From positions 1-6,002 of the forward strand of contig CADCOU010000084.1 in assembly GCA_902803155.1 (NCBI GenBank): a stretch of 6,002 nt of DNA, written 5' to 3'. Origin of the DNA: an uncultured Lachnospiraceae bacterium. GTDB lineage: Bacteria; Bacillota; Clostridia; Lachnospirales; Lachnospiraceae. How positions within the stretch are numbered: the first letter of the stretch is position 1; every line of letters starts with the position of its first letter. Under the pieces are notes generated by a model. It was given only the letters and a program-made list of their open reading frames with translations, had not been told where the DNA came from and did not search any database. The translations under genes and the position numbers were made by a program. Positions 1-5,561 of this stretch are shown piece by piece.

Positions 1-362
1 AGCATGACGCTTCGCGTGTTTGCGGTCATGATCTCATCGAAGGTCTCCACCGGCATCTCCAGGAAAGGCATCTCCCGGCTGATCCCGGCGTTGTTGACCA
101 GGATATCGATCCGGCCCTCTTTTTCCAGGATCGCATCAACCGCCGCTTTGATTTCTTCCGGCTTCGTCACGTCAAACCGGACAGTCTCTGCGTGGCCGCC
201 CTTTTCTTCGATCTCTTTTTTCACTTCGGCAAGCGGGCCTTCATTCCGGCCGGACAGATATACTTTTGCCCCGCTCTCCGCATACTGAAGGGCGATCCCT
301 TTACCGATGCCGCGGGCCGCGCCGGTGATCAAAGCGATTTTTGACTCAAGAAGTCTCTCCAT
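1..362 (-). CDS. Short-chain dehydrogenase/reductase (SDR), N-terminal part, cut by window edge
   Basis: The first 120 residues of a classical SDR oxidoreductase are visible; the 3' end lies beyond position 1. The N-terminal Rossmann cofactor motif TGAARGIG is at residues 13-20, the conserved D64-V65 follows, the structural NNAG motif is at 90-93, and N115 fits the Asn of the catalytic tetrad. The Ser, Tyr and Lys of the active site are outside the window. Arg17 inside the glycine motif and Arg39 after the second strand, with no acidic residue there, favour NADP(H) over NAD(H) (family rule, inferred here). The ATG at 362 is preceded by GGGAGAA (366-372), and the gene starts only 18 bases after the 2-hydroxyacid dehydrogenase stop, so the two are almost certainly co-transcribed. 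It aligns without gaps to the other SDR at 1424-2212, with about one third identical residues counted by hand. Substrate unknown; FabG-like or polyol/sugar-acid dehydrogenases are all possible. Confidence 0.93.
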   Translation of the reverse strand, partial: MERLLESKIALITGAARGIGKGIALQYAESGAKVYLSGRNEGPLAEVKKEIEEKGGHAETVRFDVTKPEEIKAAVDAILEKEGRIDILVNNAGISREMPFLEMPVETFDEIMTANTRSVM

Positions 363-380
363 AACTTCTCCCGTTTTCTG

Positions 381-1346
381 TTATTTGTTCACCTGGAACT
401 TCGGCTTTTCACCGTTCAGCATGTCGATGATGTTCTGCGCCGCGACGATACCGACCTTGCGGTATGCATCGTAGGTCTCCGCACCGGTGTGCGGGGTCAG
501 GATCACATTCTCGCACTCCATGATTGCGGAGCTTGCCAGGGAACCGGCACCTTCTACTTCAAAAGCATCCAGAGCCGCGCCTTTCAGCTTGCCTTCCTTC
601 AGGGCCGCAGCCAGTGCTTCCAGATCCACCAGTCCCCCACGCGCTGCGTTGATCAGATACGCGCCGTCCTTCATCTTTGCGAAGGTCTCTTTGCAGAACA
701 GGTGATGATTCTCGGCGGTTGCCGGAGCATGCAGGCTGACGATATCACTCTTTGTGATGACGTCTTCCGCGGAGACCATCTCGACGTTCAGTTCCTTCGC
801 TGCCGCTTCGTTCGGATACAGGTCGTAGGCGATGACTTTGACATCGAAGTTCATCAGCTTCTTCGCAACCATACGGGCGATCGCGCCGAATCCGTACAGG
901 CCGACAGTCCTTCCTTCCATCTCCTCACCTACGTAACGAGGCCACTCATTGCGCTTCATAGCCGCATCCAGCGGAGCGATCCAGCGGAGCACGCTGAGCA
1001 TGTAGCAGACAGTCAGCTCCGCTACGGCATTGGAGTTCTGGCCCGGGCAGTTCGCGACGATCTTCCCGTACTTTGTCGCAGCTTCCAGATCGAAGTTATC
1101 GACGCCGACTCCGAACTTGGATGCGCCGACCAGACGGTCAGAGATCTTCCATACGTCCTCGTTATAGGTGTCCAGACCCACGATCGCAGCGTCCATGTCC
1201 GGAAGAAGCTTCTGCAATTCCTCAAAGCTGTAAGCCGGGAACGGGCGCTCCTCATACACGACCTCGTGGCCGGCGTCTTCCAGCATCTTCCAGGCATCTT
1301 TGCAAAGGGTGTCAAAATGTGAAACGGAAACCAATACTCTTCCCAT
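381..1346 (-). CDS. D-isomer-specific 2-hydroxyacid dehydrogenase (phosphoglycerate dehydrogenase-like)
   Basis: A 321-residue cytoplasmic NAD-dependent oxidoreductase that reversibly reduces a 2-keto acid to a D-2-hydroxy acid. An N-terminal catalytic-domain segment (about 1-100) includes GVGVDNFDLEAA at 79-90 and NCPGQNSNAVAE at 99-110. The nucleotide-binding domain has GFGAIA at 152-157 and Asp175 at the end of the next strand, which favours NAD(H). The catalytic triad is readable: Arg236 in NAARGG, Glu265 in LDAFEVEG, and His286 in TPHTGA. There is no C-terminal ACT or regulatory domain, so it is the short form and need not be the serine-biosynthesis SerA. Two deviations: Ala157 replaces the usual third Gly of GxGxxG, and Gly266 replaces the Pro that usually follows the catalytic Glu. 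The ATG at 1346 follows a weak AGAAGAA site. It sits between two SDR genes, 77 bases after the upstream SDR and 18 before the next, which points to one dehydrogenase operon. Substrate not determinable; 3-phosphoglycerate, hydroxypyruvate or another 2-keto acid are options. Confidence 0.95.
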   Translation of the reverse strand: MGRVLVSVSHFDTLCKDAWKMLEDAGHEVVYEERPFPAYSFEELQKLLPDMDAAIVGLDTYNEDVWKISDRLVGASKFGVGVDNFDLEAATKYGKIVANCPGQNSNAVAELTVCYMLSVLRWIAPLDAAMKRNEWPRYVGEEMEGRTVGLYGFGAIARMVAKKLMNFDVKVIAYDLYPNEAAAKELNVEMVSAEDVITKSDIVSLHAPATAENHHLFCKETFAKMKDGAYLINAARGGLVDLEALAAALKEGKLKGAALDAFEVEGAGSLASSAIMECENVILTPHTGAETYDAYRKVGIVAAQNIIDMLNGEKPKFQVNK

Positions 1347-1369
1347 AGTTTCTTCTGTTCTTCCTTTCC

Positions 1370-1386
1370 CCGGCTCTTTCTGCCGG
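1370..1386 (-). other. Small intercistronic hairpin
   Basis: In the 77-base gap between the SDR stop and the 2-hydroxyacid dehydrogenase start, CCGGC and GCCGG form a 5-bp stem with a 7-base loop. No T-run follows it, so it is not an intrinsic terminator; it could be an RNA-processing or stability element, or chance. The rest of the gap shows nothing recognisable beyond the purine-rich leader before the next ATG. Confidence 0.3.
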
Positions 1387-1423
1387 ATATCCGTCTCCTG
1401 CCTGAGTAATTATTTCTGGCAGA

Positions 1424-2212
1424 TCACGTCTCTTCCGCCAGTTTCCAGGCCATGGCGCAGTTCTGCGCGGCAAACTTGCCGCCGCTGATCTCCAGGTCAA
1501 TGCCTGTAATGTACGCGGCCGCGTCAGAGGCCAGGAATACAAGCGGTTTTGCCAGATCCTCCGGGCGGCCCAGCCGCCTGAGGGAAATGTCTTTAATGAA
1601 TTGTTCTTTATACTGCCCTATCATACTCTCGCTGATAGGCGTTACGATCATGCCCGGGATGTAGCCGCACACCCGGATTCCATAAGGAGCAAGCGCTGCC
1701 GCAGTAGAGCGCGTCATATTGGAAACGGCTGCCTTGGTAGCCGCGTACAGCACGCCGTTTGCATGCGGTATCTTCGCGCAGTAGCTGGAAGCATTCAGAA
1801 TCACGCCGCTCTTCTGCCTTTTCATGCGCTCCGCGGCAATCTGTGTTCCCATAAACACTGCCTTCTGGTTGATGGAGATGATCCGTTCATAGTCCTCATC
1901 CGTAAAGTCCAGGAACGGTTTGTCTATGGCAATCCCGGCATTGTTGATCCAGACATCCAGCCGGCCTGTCTCCCTCAGGATACGGTCTGCCGTCTCCTCA
2001 ACCGCTTTGCGGTCTGTGACATCGCAGCTTTCATAGCCGAGCACATAGCCTTCCGCCTCTGCCTCGCGGGCAAACTGCGAAAGGACTTCCTCCCGTCTTC
2101 CGAGTACCCATACACGGGCTCCTTCCCGCAGGAACTCCCGGGCGGCAGCCTTACCGATCCCGGTCCCTCCGCCGGTTATGACAACGACCTTATCCTTCAG
2201 ATGAAGATCCAT
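1424..2212 (-). CDS. SDR family oxidoreductase (complete)
   Basis: A 262-residue classical SDR with a full active site. The Rossmann motif TGGGTGIG is at residues 13-20, D64-V65 follows, NNAG is at 90-93, and the tetrad is Asn115, Ser143 (in NASSYC), Tyr156 and Lys160 (YAATK). The PG motif is at 186-187, and the late TG...ISGG segment ends at 245. A further 17 residues follow that glycine pair, somewhat longer than the short tail of FabG-type enzymes. Arg39-Arg40 after the second strand, with no Asp there, hints at NADP(H). The frame is open upstream to an ATG at 2281, but the ATG at 2212 is chosen because AAAGGAG (2218-2224) lies 5 bases before it, the SDR domain begins just after it, and the upstream ATG falls inside a terminator stem. 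It is the first gene of the SDR / hydroxyacid dehydrogenase / SDR group. The substrate is unknown; a hydroxyl on a sugar acid or polyol is a reasonable guess from context only. Confidence 0.95.
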   Translation of the reverse strand: MDLHLKDKVVVITGGGTGIGKAAAREFLREGARVWVLGRREEVLSQFAREAEAEGYVLGYESCDVTDRKAVEETADRILRETGRLDVWINNAGIAIDKPFLDFTDEDYERIISINQKAVFMGTQIAAERMKRQKSGVILNASSYCAKIPHANGVLYAATKAAVSNMTRSTAAALAPYGIRVCGYIPGMIVTPISESMIGQYKEQFIKDISLRRLGRPEDLAKPLVFLASDAAAYITGIDLEISGGKFAAQNCAMAWKLAEET

Positions 2213-2217
2213 TCCGT

Positions 2218-2224
2218 CTCCTTT
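2218..2224 (-). promoter_or_regulatory. Ribosome-binding site deciding the SDR start
   Basis: AAAGGAG on the minus strand, 5 bases before the ATG at 2212. It selects this start over the in-frame ATG 23 codons upstream, which would be encoded within the terminator hairpin. No convincing -35/-10 promoter pair was found in the 53 bases between the terminator and this gene. Confidence 0.8.
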
Positions 2225-2265
2225 CGCTGTGTCATACTCTCCGCTATGCCGGCAAGCCGTCAGAG

Positions 2266-2301
2266 AAAAACGAGGCGGCATCCCGTACGGAACACCGCCT
2301 C
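2266..2301 (-). terminator. Intrinsic terminator downstream of dctP
   Basis: Read on the minus strand, GAGGCGG (2295-2301) pairs with CCGCCTC (2272-2278). The pairing continues inward through two G-T wobbles and TTCC/GGGA to a GTAC loop, giving about 13 stem pairs including wobbles. A G and then five T (2266-2270) follow directly. This is the classical rho-independent layout for transcripts leaving dctP, and it lies 53 bases before the SDR start. It should end or attenuate the TRAP transcript, so the dehydrogenase genes need read-through or their own promoter. Confidence 0.82.
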
Positions 2302-2415
2302 CCTTTCAAAGGCTCAGCGCCCTTGTTATCCTGACAATTCAGAACCTCATTTACTATTCAGACTGTGTTCTCAGTCTCCTGAAGTTTTTCTGCCAGATTC
2401 CGTGAATTCAGAGAA
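2302..2415 (-). other. 3' untranslated spacer after dctP with weak secondary structure
   Basis: This is the 114-base stretch between the dctP stop and the terminator stem. It holds an imperfect hairpin, AGACTG/CAGTCT with a 6-base loop (2361-2377 region), extendable by three pairs across a bulge. A second small stem, AAGGGC/GCCTTT with one wobble, lies close to the terminator. Neither is followed by a T-run on the minus strand. No open reading frame of note and no clear promoter was seen. Confidence 0.35.
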
Positions 2416-3501
2416 TTAATATCCGAAGGTCGCCTTAACATCCTCGACGAATGCAGCATACTTCTCGTCGCCCATGTATTCTCTCTCGATCATCTCATCT
2501 GCGGAAGCATAGAATGCATCCATATCGAGCTCGCTCTGCGGAACGATCGTCACGCCTGCTTCCTCGACGGTCTTCTTGCACTCTTCACGGAACTTCAGGA
2601 TCTCTTCATGGTAGTAGTCGCCCATGTACTTCTGCATCAGTTCTTCGAACAGAGCCTTGTAGTCATCCGGAAGTGCATTCCAGGTCTCGGAGTTGGTGTA
2701 GTAGCCGGAGATCAGGATCGCATGGTCGTTCTCATAGAAGGTATCCAGAACTTCGTAGAACTTACCGTCGACGGTGTTTGCGATCGGGTTGTCCTGGCCC
2801 TGTACAACGCCGGTCTGAAGAGCGGTGTAGAGCTCGGTGTAAGCAACCGGAACCGGGGTAGCGCCCAGGCAGCTGATAACGTTCTGCCATACCTGTGCTT
2901 CCATGGAACGGATCTTCACGCCATTGAAGTCAGCCGGGCTCTTGCCGACCGGAACGCCCTTGGTGGACAGGCAGCGGGTGCCGGTGCAGTTGAAGCCGAG
3001 GGTTACAAGGTTCGCAGTGTCTTCCAGTTCCTGATACAGCTCTTTTGCCTTAGCGCCGTCCTGCAGATAGGTCAGCAGGTCTTCCTCAGAGTGGAACAGA
3101 TACGGGAATGCGAATACGCTGTAGCCGTCTACATACGGAGACATGACCGTTACATTGGAGGTAACGAACTGTGCCGTGTTGTTGCGGACCAGCTCAACTG
3201 CCTCAGACTCGGAGCCAAGCTCGGAATTGAAGAAGATATCCCATGTGAAGTTGCCGTTGGTCTTCTCAGCCAGTTCTTCAGCGATAAGCTTCAGAGCCTG
3301 GGACTGCGGATTGGACTCCTGCAGGCAGGCTGCAACGGTCCAGACGATCTTGTCTTCCGATGTGATCTCAACTTCATAGTTCGGTTCCGGATCCGTATCG
3401 TGATACTGTACCGAGCCGCCCGGATAATAAGCAAATGCCTGAACCGACAGAGCCAGAGTGGCAGCCGCAGCTGTCAGAAGAGCGATAACTTTTTTATTCA
3501 T
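2416..3501 (-). CDS. dctP: TRAP transporter substrate-binding protein, DctP family
   Basis: A 361-residue secreted solute receptor that captures a carboxylate ligand and hands it to the DctQM membrane complex. The signal peptide covers residues 1-24 (MNKK, then a hydrophobic Ala/Leu core) with a likely signal peptidase I site after AFA; no lipobox Cys is present. After a Pro/Asp/Glu-rich linker (about 25-50), the DctP fold carries the family hallmarks: Arg176, then NGVKIRS with Arg198, the expected carboxylate-clamping Arg, and the signature GATPVPVAYTELYTALQTG at 213-231 followed by GQDNP at 235-239. Five Cys occur (59, 172, 177, 211, 308), with C172 and C177 close to Arg176. The ATG at 3501 has a strong AAGGAGG 8 bases upstream. 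It is the third TRAP gene in order, after dctM, and is followed by a terminator. The ligand is not predictable by eye; C4-dicarboxylates, aldonates, uronates and sialic acid are all handled by this family. Confidence 0.96.
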   Translation of the reverse strand: MNKKVIALLTAAAATLALSVQAFAYYPGGSVQYHDTDPEPNYEVEITSEDKIVWTVAACLQESNPQSQALKLIAEELAEKTNGNFTWDIFFNSELGSESEAVELVRNNTAQFVTSNVTVMSPYVDGYSVFAFPYLFHSEEDLLTYLQDGAKAKELYQELEDTANLVTLGFNCTGTRCLSTKGVPVGKSPADFNGVKIRSMEAQVWQNVISCLGATPVPVAYTELYTALQTGVVQGQDNPIANTVDGKFYEVLDTFYENDHAILISGYYTNSETWNALPDDYKALFEELMQKYMGDYYHEEILKFREECKKTVEEAGVTIVPQSELDMDAFYASADEMIEREYMGDEKYAAFVEDVKATFGY

Positions 3502-3637
3502 GTACCTTTCCTCCTTGATGTAAAAAACAGGTTTCCATGATATATCTAACCGGCGTTTCCCACTTATCCGGTTATGAACTGTATGTTATGTGTGCAGATA
3601 TGCCGCCGGCAGACCTGCACCGGAACGCGCGGCCGCT
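3502..3637 (-). other. dctM-dctP intercistronic region with hairpins and strong RBS
   Basis: A 136-base gap, unusually long next to the 2-base gap between dctQ and dctM. On the minus strand TAACCGG (3568-3574) and CCGGTTA (3547-3553) form a perfect 7-bp stem with a 14-base loop. A smaller bulged stem with CCG/CGG and GCA/TGC arms lies nearer the dctM stop. A run of six T (3522-3527 region) follows about 20 bases after the main stem, too far for a standard terminator. AAGGAGG at 3510-3516 serves dctP. Such a gap often lets the binding protein be made in excess over the membrane subunits (inference). No promoter could be called. Confidence 0.5.
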
Positions 3638-4939
3638 TTACACCGCAAATCCAAGCAGTCTCGGGATGGTCAGGCTGATAGCCGGGCAGAACGTGATCAC
3701 GATGAGCGCGATAAACATCGGTATCAGCCATGGTACAACATATTTGACGACTTTATTGAACTCCACCCGCGTCGTTCCCGACAGCATGAACAGCGATTGT
3801 CCGTACGGCGGCGTCATCAGACCGATCATCAGGTTCAGCACGCAGACAACGCCCAGATGGATCTCGCTGATTCCCACCTGCTGCACCAGCGGCTGGAAGA
3901 TCGGGATCATCATCATGATGGTCGGCGTGGAGTCGAGGATCATGCCCATAAACAGCAGCAGGATATCGATGATAAGCAGGACGACCCACTTGTTGTCGGT
4001 AATGCCCAGGATCGCACCCAGCATCTTCTGGCCGATGTGCTCAAACTGCAGAACCCAGCCGAACAGGGAAGCCGAGGATACGATCGCCAGCGCCGGAACG
4101 ATGCCGTCGACTGTCTGTCCCACTGCCTTCGGCAGATCCCTCAGAGGCATATCACGGTAGGCAAAGACCACGACGATGGTTGCGTAGGTCACGGCGATGC
4201 ACGAAGCCTCTGTCGGGGTAAAGAAACCGGACATAATGCCGCCCATGATGATAACCGGCATCAGCAGCGCCAGGAATGCATGCTTGAAGCTTGCCCCGAG
4301 TTCTGCGAGCGTCGCCCTCTTATGGACCTTGTAGCCTTTCTTCTTGGCGATAAAGTAAATGGCTATGCACAGTATGATGCCGATCGTGATACCCGGTCCG
4401 ATACCTGCCAGGAACAGCGTACCGACCGATACCGAAGCAGCCGAACCGTAGATAACGAACGGGATGGACGGCGGGACGATGGGTCCCATGGTGGCGGAAG
4501 CCGCTGTGATACCGAATATCGTATCGTCATCATAACCTTCATCACGCATGGCCTTGATCTCAACATTTCCGAGACCGCCGACGTCTGCCAGCGCGGAACC
4601 GGACATGCCGGAGAAAATGAAGGAAGCGAACACGTTCACGTATGCCAGGCCGCCCGGGAAGTGTCCCAGCAGCTTCCGGCAGAAGCCGAAGATACGGTCT
4701 GTTATGCCTCCTACATTCATTACTATGCCTGAGGCCATGAACATGGGGATCGCCAGAAGCACGAAGCTGTCGAGCGAACCGTACATCTTCTGCATGACCG
4801 CCATCTCATCGATGCGGCCGTGGACAAATACATACGCCATGCCGGCGCACAGAAGCGACATGTAGATCGGCGCTCCGAGTGCCAGGAAGGCAACAAAGAT
4901 AATAAGGTAGATCCAAAACGCAGCACTAAATGCTCCCAT
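3638..4939 (-). CDS. dctM: TRAP transporter large permease subunit, DctM family
   Basis: A 433-residue integral membrane protein that carries substrate across the cytoplasmic membrane, driven by a sodium or proton gradient, together with DctQ and DctP. Hydrophobic segments run through its whole length, as expected for the 11-13 helices of the family. Family motifs in order: FSGMSGSALADVGGLG at 109-124, MRDEGYDDDTIFGITAASAT at 131-150 leading into MGPIVPPSIP at 151-160, the TPTEAS motif at 241-246, GMILDSTPT at 332-340, and MTPPYGQSLF at 375-384. The length is normal and no break is seen. The ATG at 4939 follows AAGGAGGG (4948-4955) with 8 bases of spacing. The start lies only 2 bases past the dctQ stop, so the two membrane subunits are probably translationally coupled. 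DctQ and DctM are separate here, not fused as in some TRAP systems. Confidence 0.98.
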   Translation of the reverse strand: MGAFSAAFWIYLIIFVAFLALGAPIYMSLLCAGMAYVFVHGRIDEMAVMQKMYGSLDSFVLLAIPMFMASGIVMNVGGITDRIFGFCRKLLGHFPGGLAYVNVFASFIFSGMSGSALADVGGLGNVEIKAMRDEGYDDDTIFGITAASATMGPIVPPSIPFVIYGSAASVSVGTLFLAGIGPGITIGIILCIAIYFIAKKKGYKVHKRATLAELGASFKHAFLALLMPVIIMGGIMSGFFTPTEASCIAVTYATIVVVFAYRDMPLRDLPKAVGQTVDGIVPALAIVSSASLFGWVLQFEHIGQKMLGAILGITDNKWVVLLIIDILLLFMGMILDSTPTIMMMIPIFQPLVQQVGISEIHLGVVCVLNLMIGLMTPPYGQSLFMLSGTTRVEFNKVVKYVVPWLIPMFIALIVITFCPAISLTIPRLLGFAV

Positions 4940-4941
4940 CC

Positions 4942-5433
4942 TTATTTCCCTCCTTCCTTACCGGCGTTTTTGAAAGCCGGGAGATGTTCCCGCACCAGTT
5001 TCTGAATGCAGCGCAGGATATTCAGGCATGCGGCAATCGGGATGATCGATGCGACCAAGCCTTTGTTCAGCTGCAGCGCGAACGTCTTGGCCGCGGAGCT
5101 GTACGCCACATACTTGAAGCCGTAATAGCCGATCCAAATGAACACGATGATGGTGACAATGTCCCAGAAGATCGTAAATGCAGCCGCAACCTTCGGCCCC
5201 ATCTTGTCCGGGATAATGGTTACACGTATGTGCTTATCATGGGCGGTTCCGTAGGAGAGGCCCAGGAAGATCATCCAGACAAACGCAAGACGGGAAGCCT
5301 CCTCGGTCCAGGAGAGCGGCGACCCGACCAGACGGGTGATGATCCCTGCAAGCACGACGAAGAACATGATCACAAAGGTAATGCACATACCGATGTATTC
5401 CAGTTTCTCGTCCAGGAATTTCAGTATTTTCAT
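4942..5433 (-). CDS. dctQ: TRAP transporter small permease subunit, DctQ family
   Basis: A 163-residue membrane protein and partner of DctM. Four hydrophobic segments are visible, at about 13-36, 46-63, 84-106 and 124-143, matching the four-helix DctQ fold. The family hallmark SWTEEASRLAFVWMIFLG is at 41-58, with Trp42, Glu44 and Glu45, followed by the HIRV motif at 68-71. The tail is hydrophilic and Lys-rich (NAGKEGGK). The ATG at 5433 has AAGGAG (5441-5446) 7 bases upstream. It follows the lyase-family gene after 128 bases and precedes dctM by 2 bases. The order Q-M-P puts the binding protein last, one of several common TRAP orders. Identification rests on the hallmark and on its position next to an unmistakable DctM. 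Confidence 0.95.
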   Translation of the reverse strand: MKILKFLDEKLEYIGMCITFVIMFFVVLAGIITRLVGSPLSWTEEASRLAFVWMIFLGLSYGTAHDKHIRVTIIPDKMGPKVAAAFTIFWDIVTIIVFIWIGYYGFKYVAYSSAAKTFALQLNKGLVASIIPIAACLNILRCIQKLVREHLPAFKNAGKEGGK

Positions 5434-5561
5434 GATAACACTCCTTACCTTCTACAACGGGTGCCAGATGGAACGATCCCTGCTGTATCCGGTATCCCGG
5501 CAGCCGCGCTTTTCGCTGCTCACCGCCTTTTCTCCCGAAAACAGCAGCTCAGTTCCTCAAG
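5434..5561 (-). other. Intercistronic region with stem-loops between lyase gene and dctQ
   Basis: A 128-base gap without a gene. On the minus strand GCTGCT and AGCAGC (5513-5546 region) flank an inner TTTTC-GGGA-GAAAA hairpin. Further on, GCTG-CGG-gata-CCG-CAGC makes a second imperfect stem (about 5480-5505). Neither has a trailing T-run, so termination is not indicated and read-through into dctQ is expected. They may be processing or stability elements. A promoter for the TRAP genes could lie here, but no clear -35/-10 pair was recognised. AAGGAG at 5441-5446 is the dctQ ribosome-binding site. Confidence 0.4.

Noticed and set aside
489..1322. Plus-strand open frame of 277 codons opposite the 2-hydroxyacid dehydrogenase
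   Set aside because: Antisense shadow; the minus-strand frame has the full catalytic triad.
2247..2254. Perfect 8-base palindrome TGCCGGCA upstream of the SDR, considered as an operator
   Set aside because: Too short, and found only once near a start; expected by chance in GC-rich DNA.
2213..2265. Possible promoter (TTGCCG ... TATGAC) before the SDR
   Set aside because: The spacer is only 13 bases and both hexamers match poorly.
2213..2281. Longer start for the complete SDR (ATG at 2281)
   Set aside because: The extra 23 residues do not resemble SDR sequence, the start codon lies within the terminator stem, and the inner ATG has a good RBS.
2357..2390. Plus-strand terminator-like hairpin followed by five T
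   Set aside because: There is no plus-strand gene to terminate, and the stem is interrupted by a 3-base bulge. It may be chance or a minor 3' UTR fold.
2608..3540. Plus-strand open frame of 310 codons opposite dctP
   Set aside because: Antisense to a DctP with clear family motifs; a product of codon bias on the coding strand.
3590..4732. Long plus-strand open frame of 380 codons opposite dctM
   Set aside because: It is fully antisense to a textbook DctM. The translation is rich in His, Asp, Arg and Gln with no recognisable domain, as expected from the reverse of a hydrophobic gene, and it has no convincing RBS.
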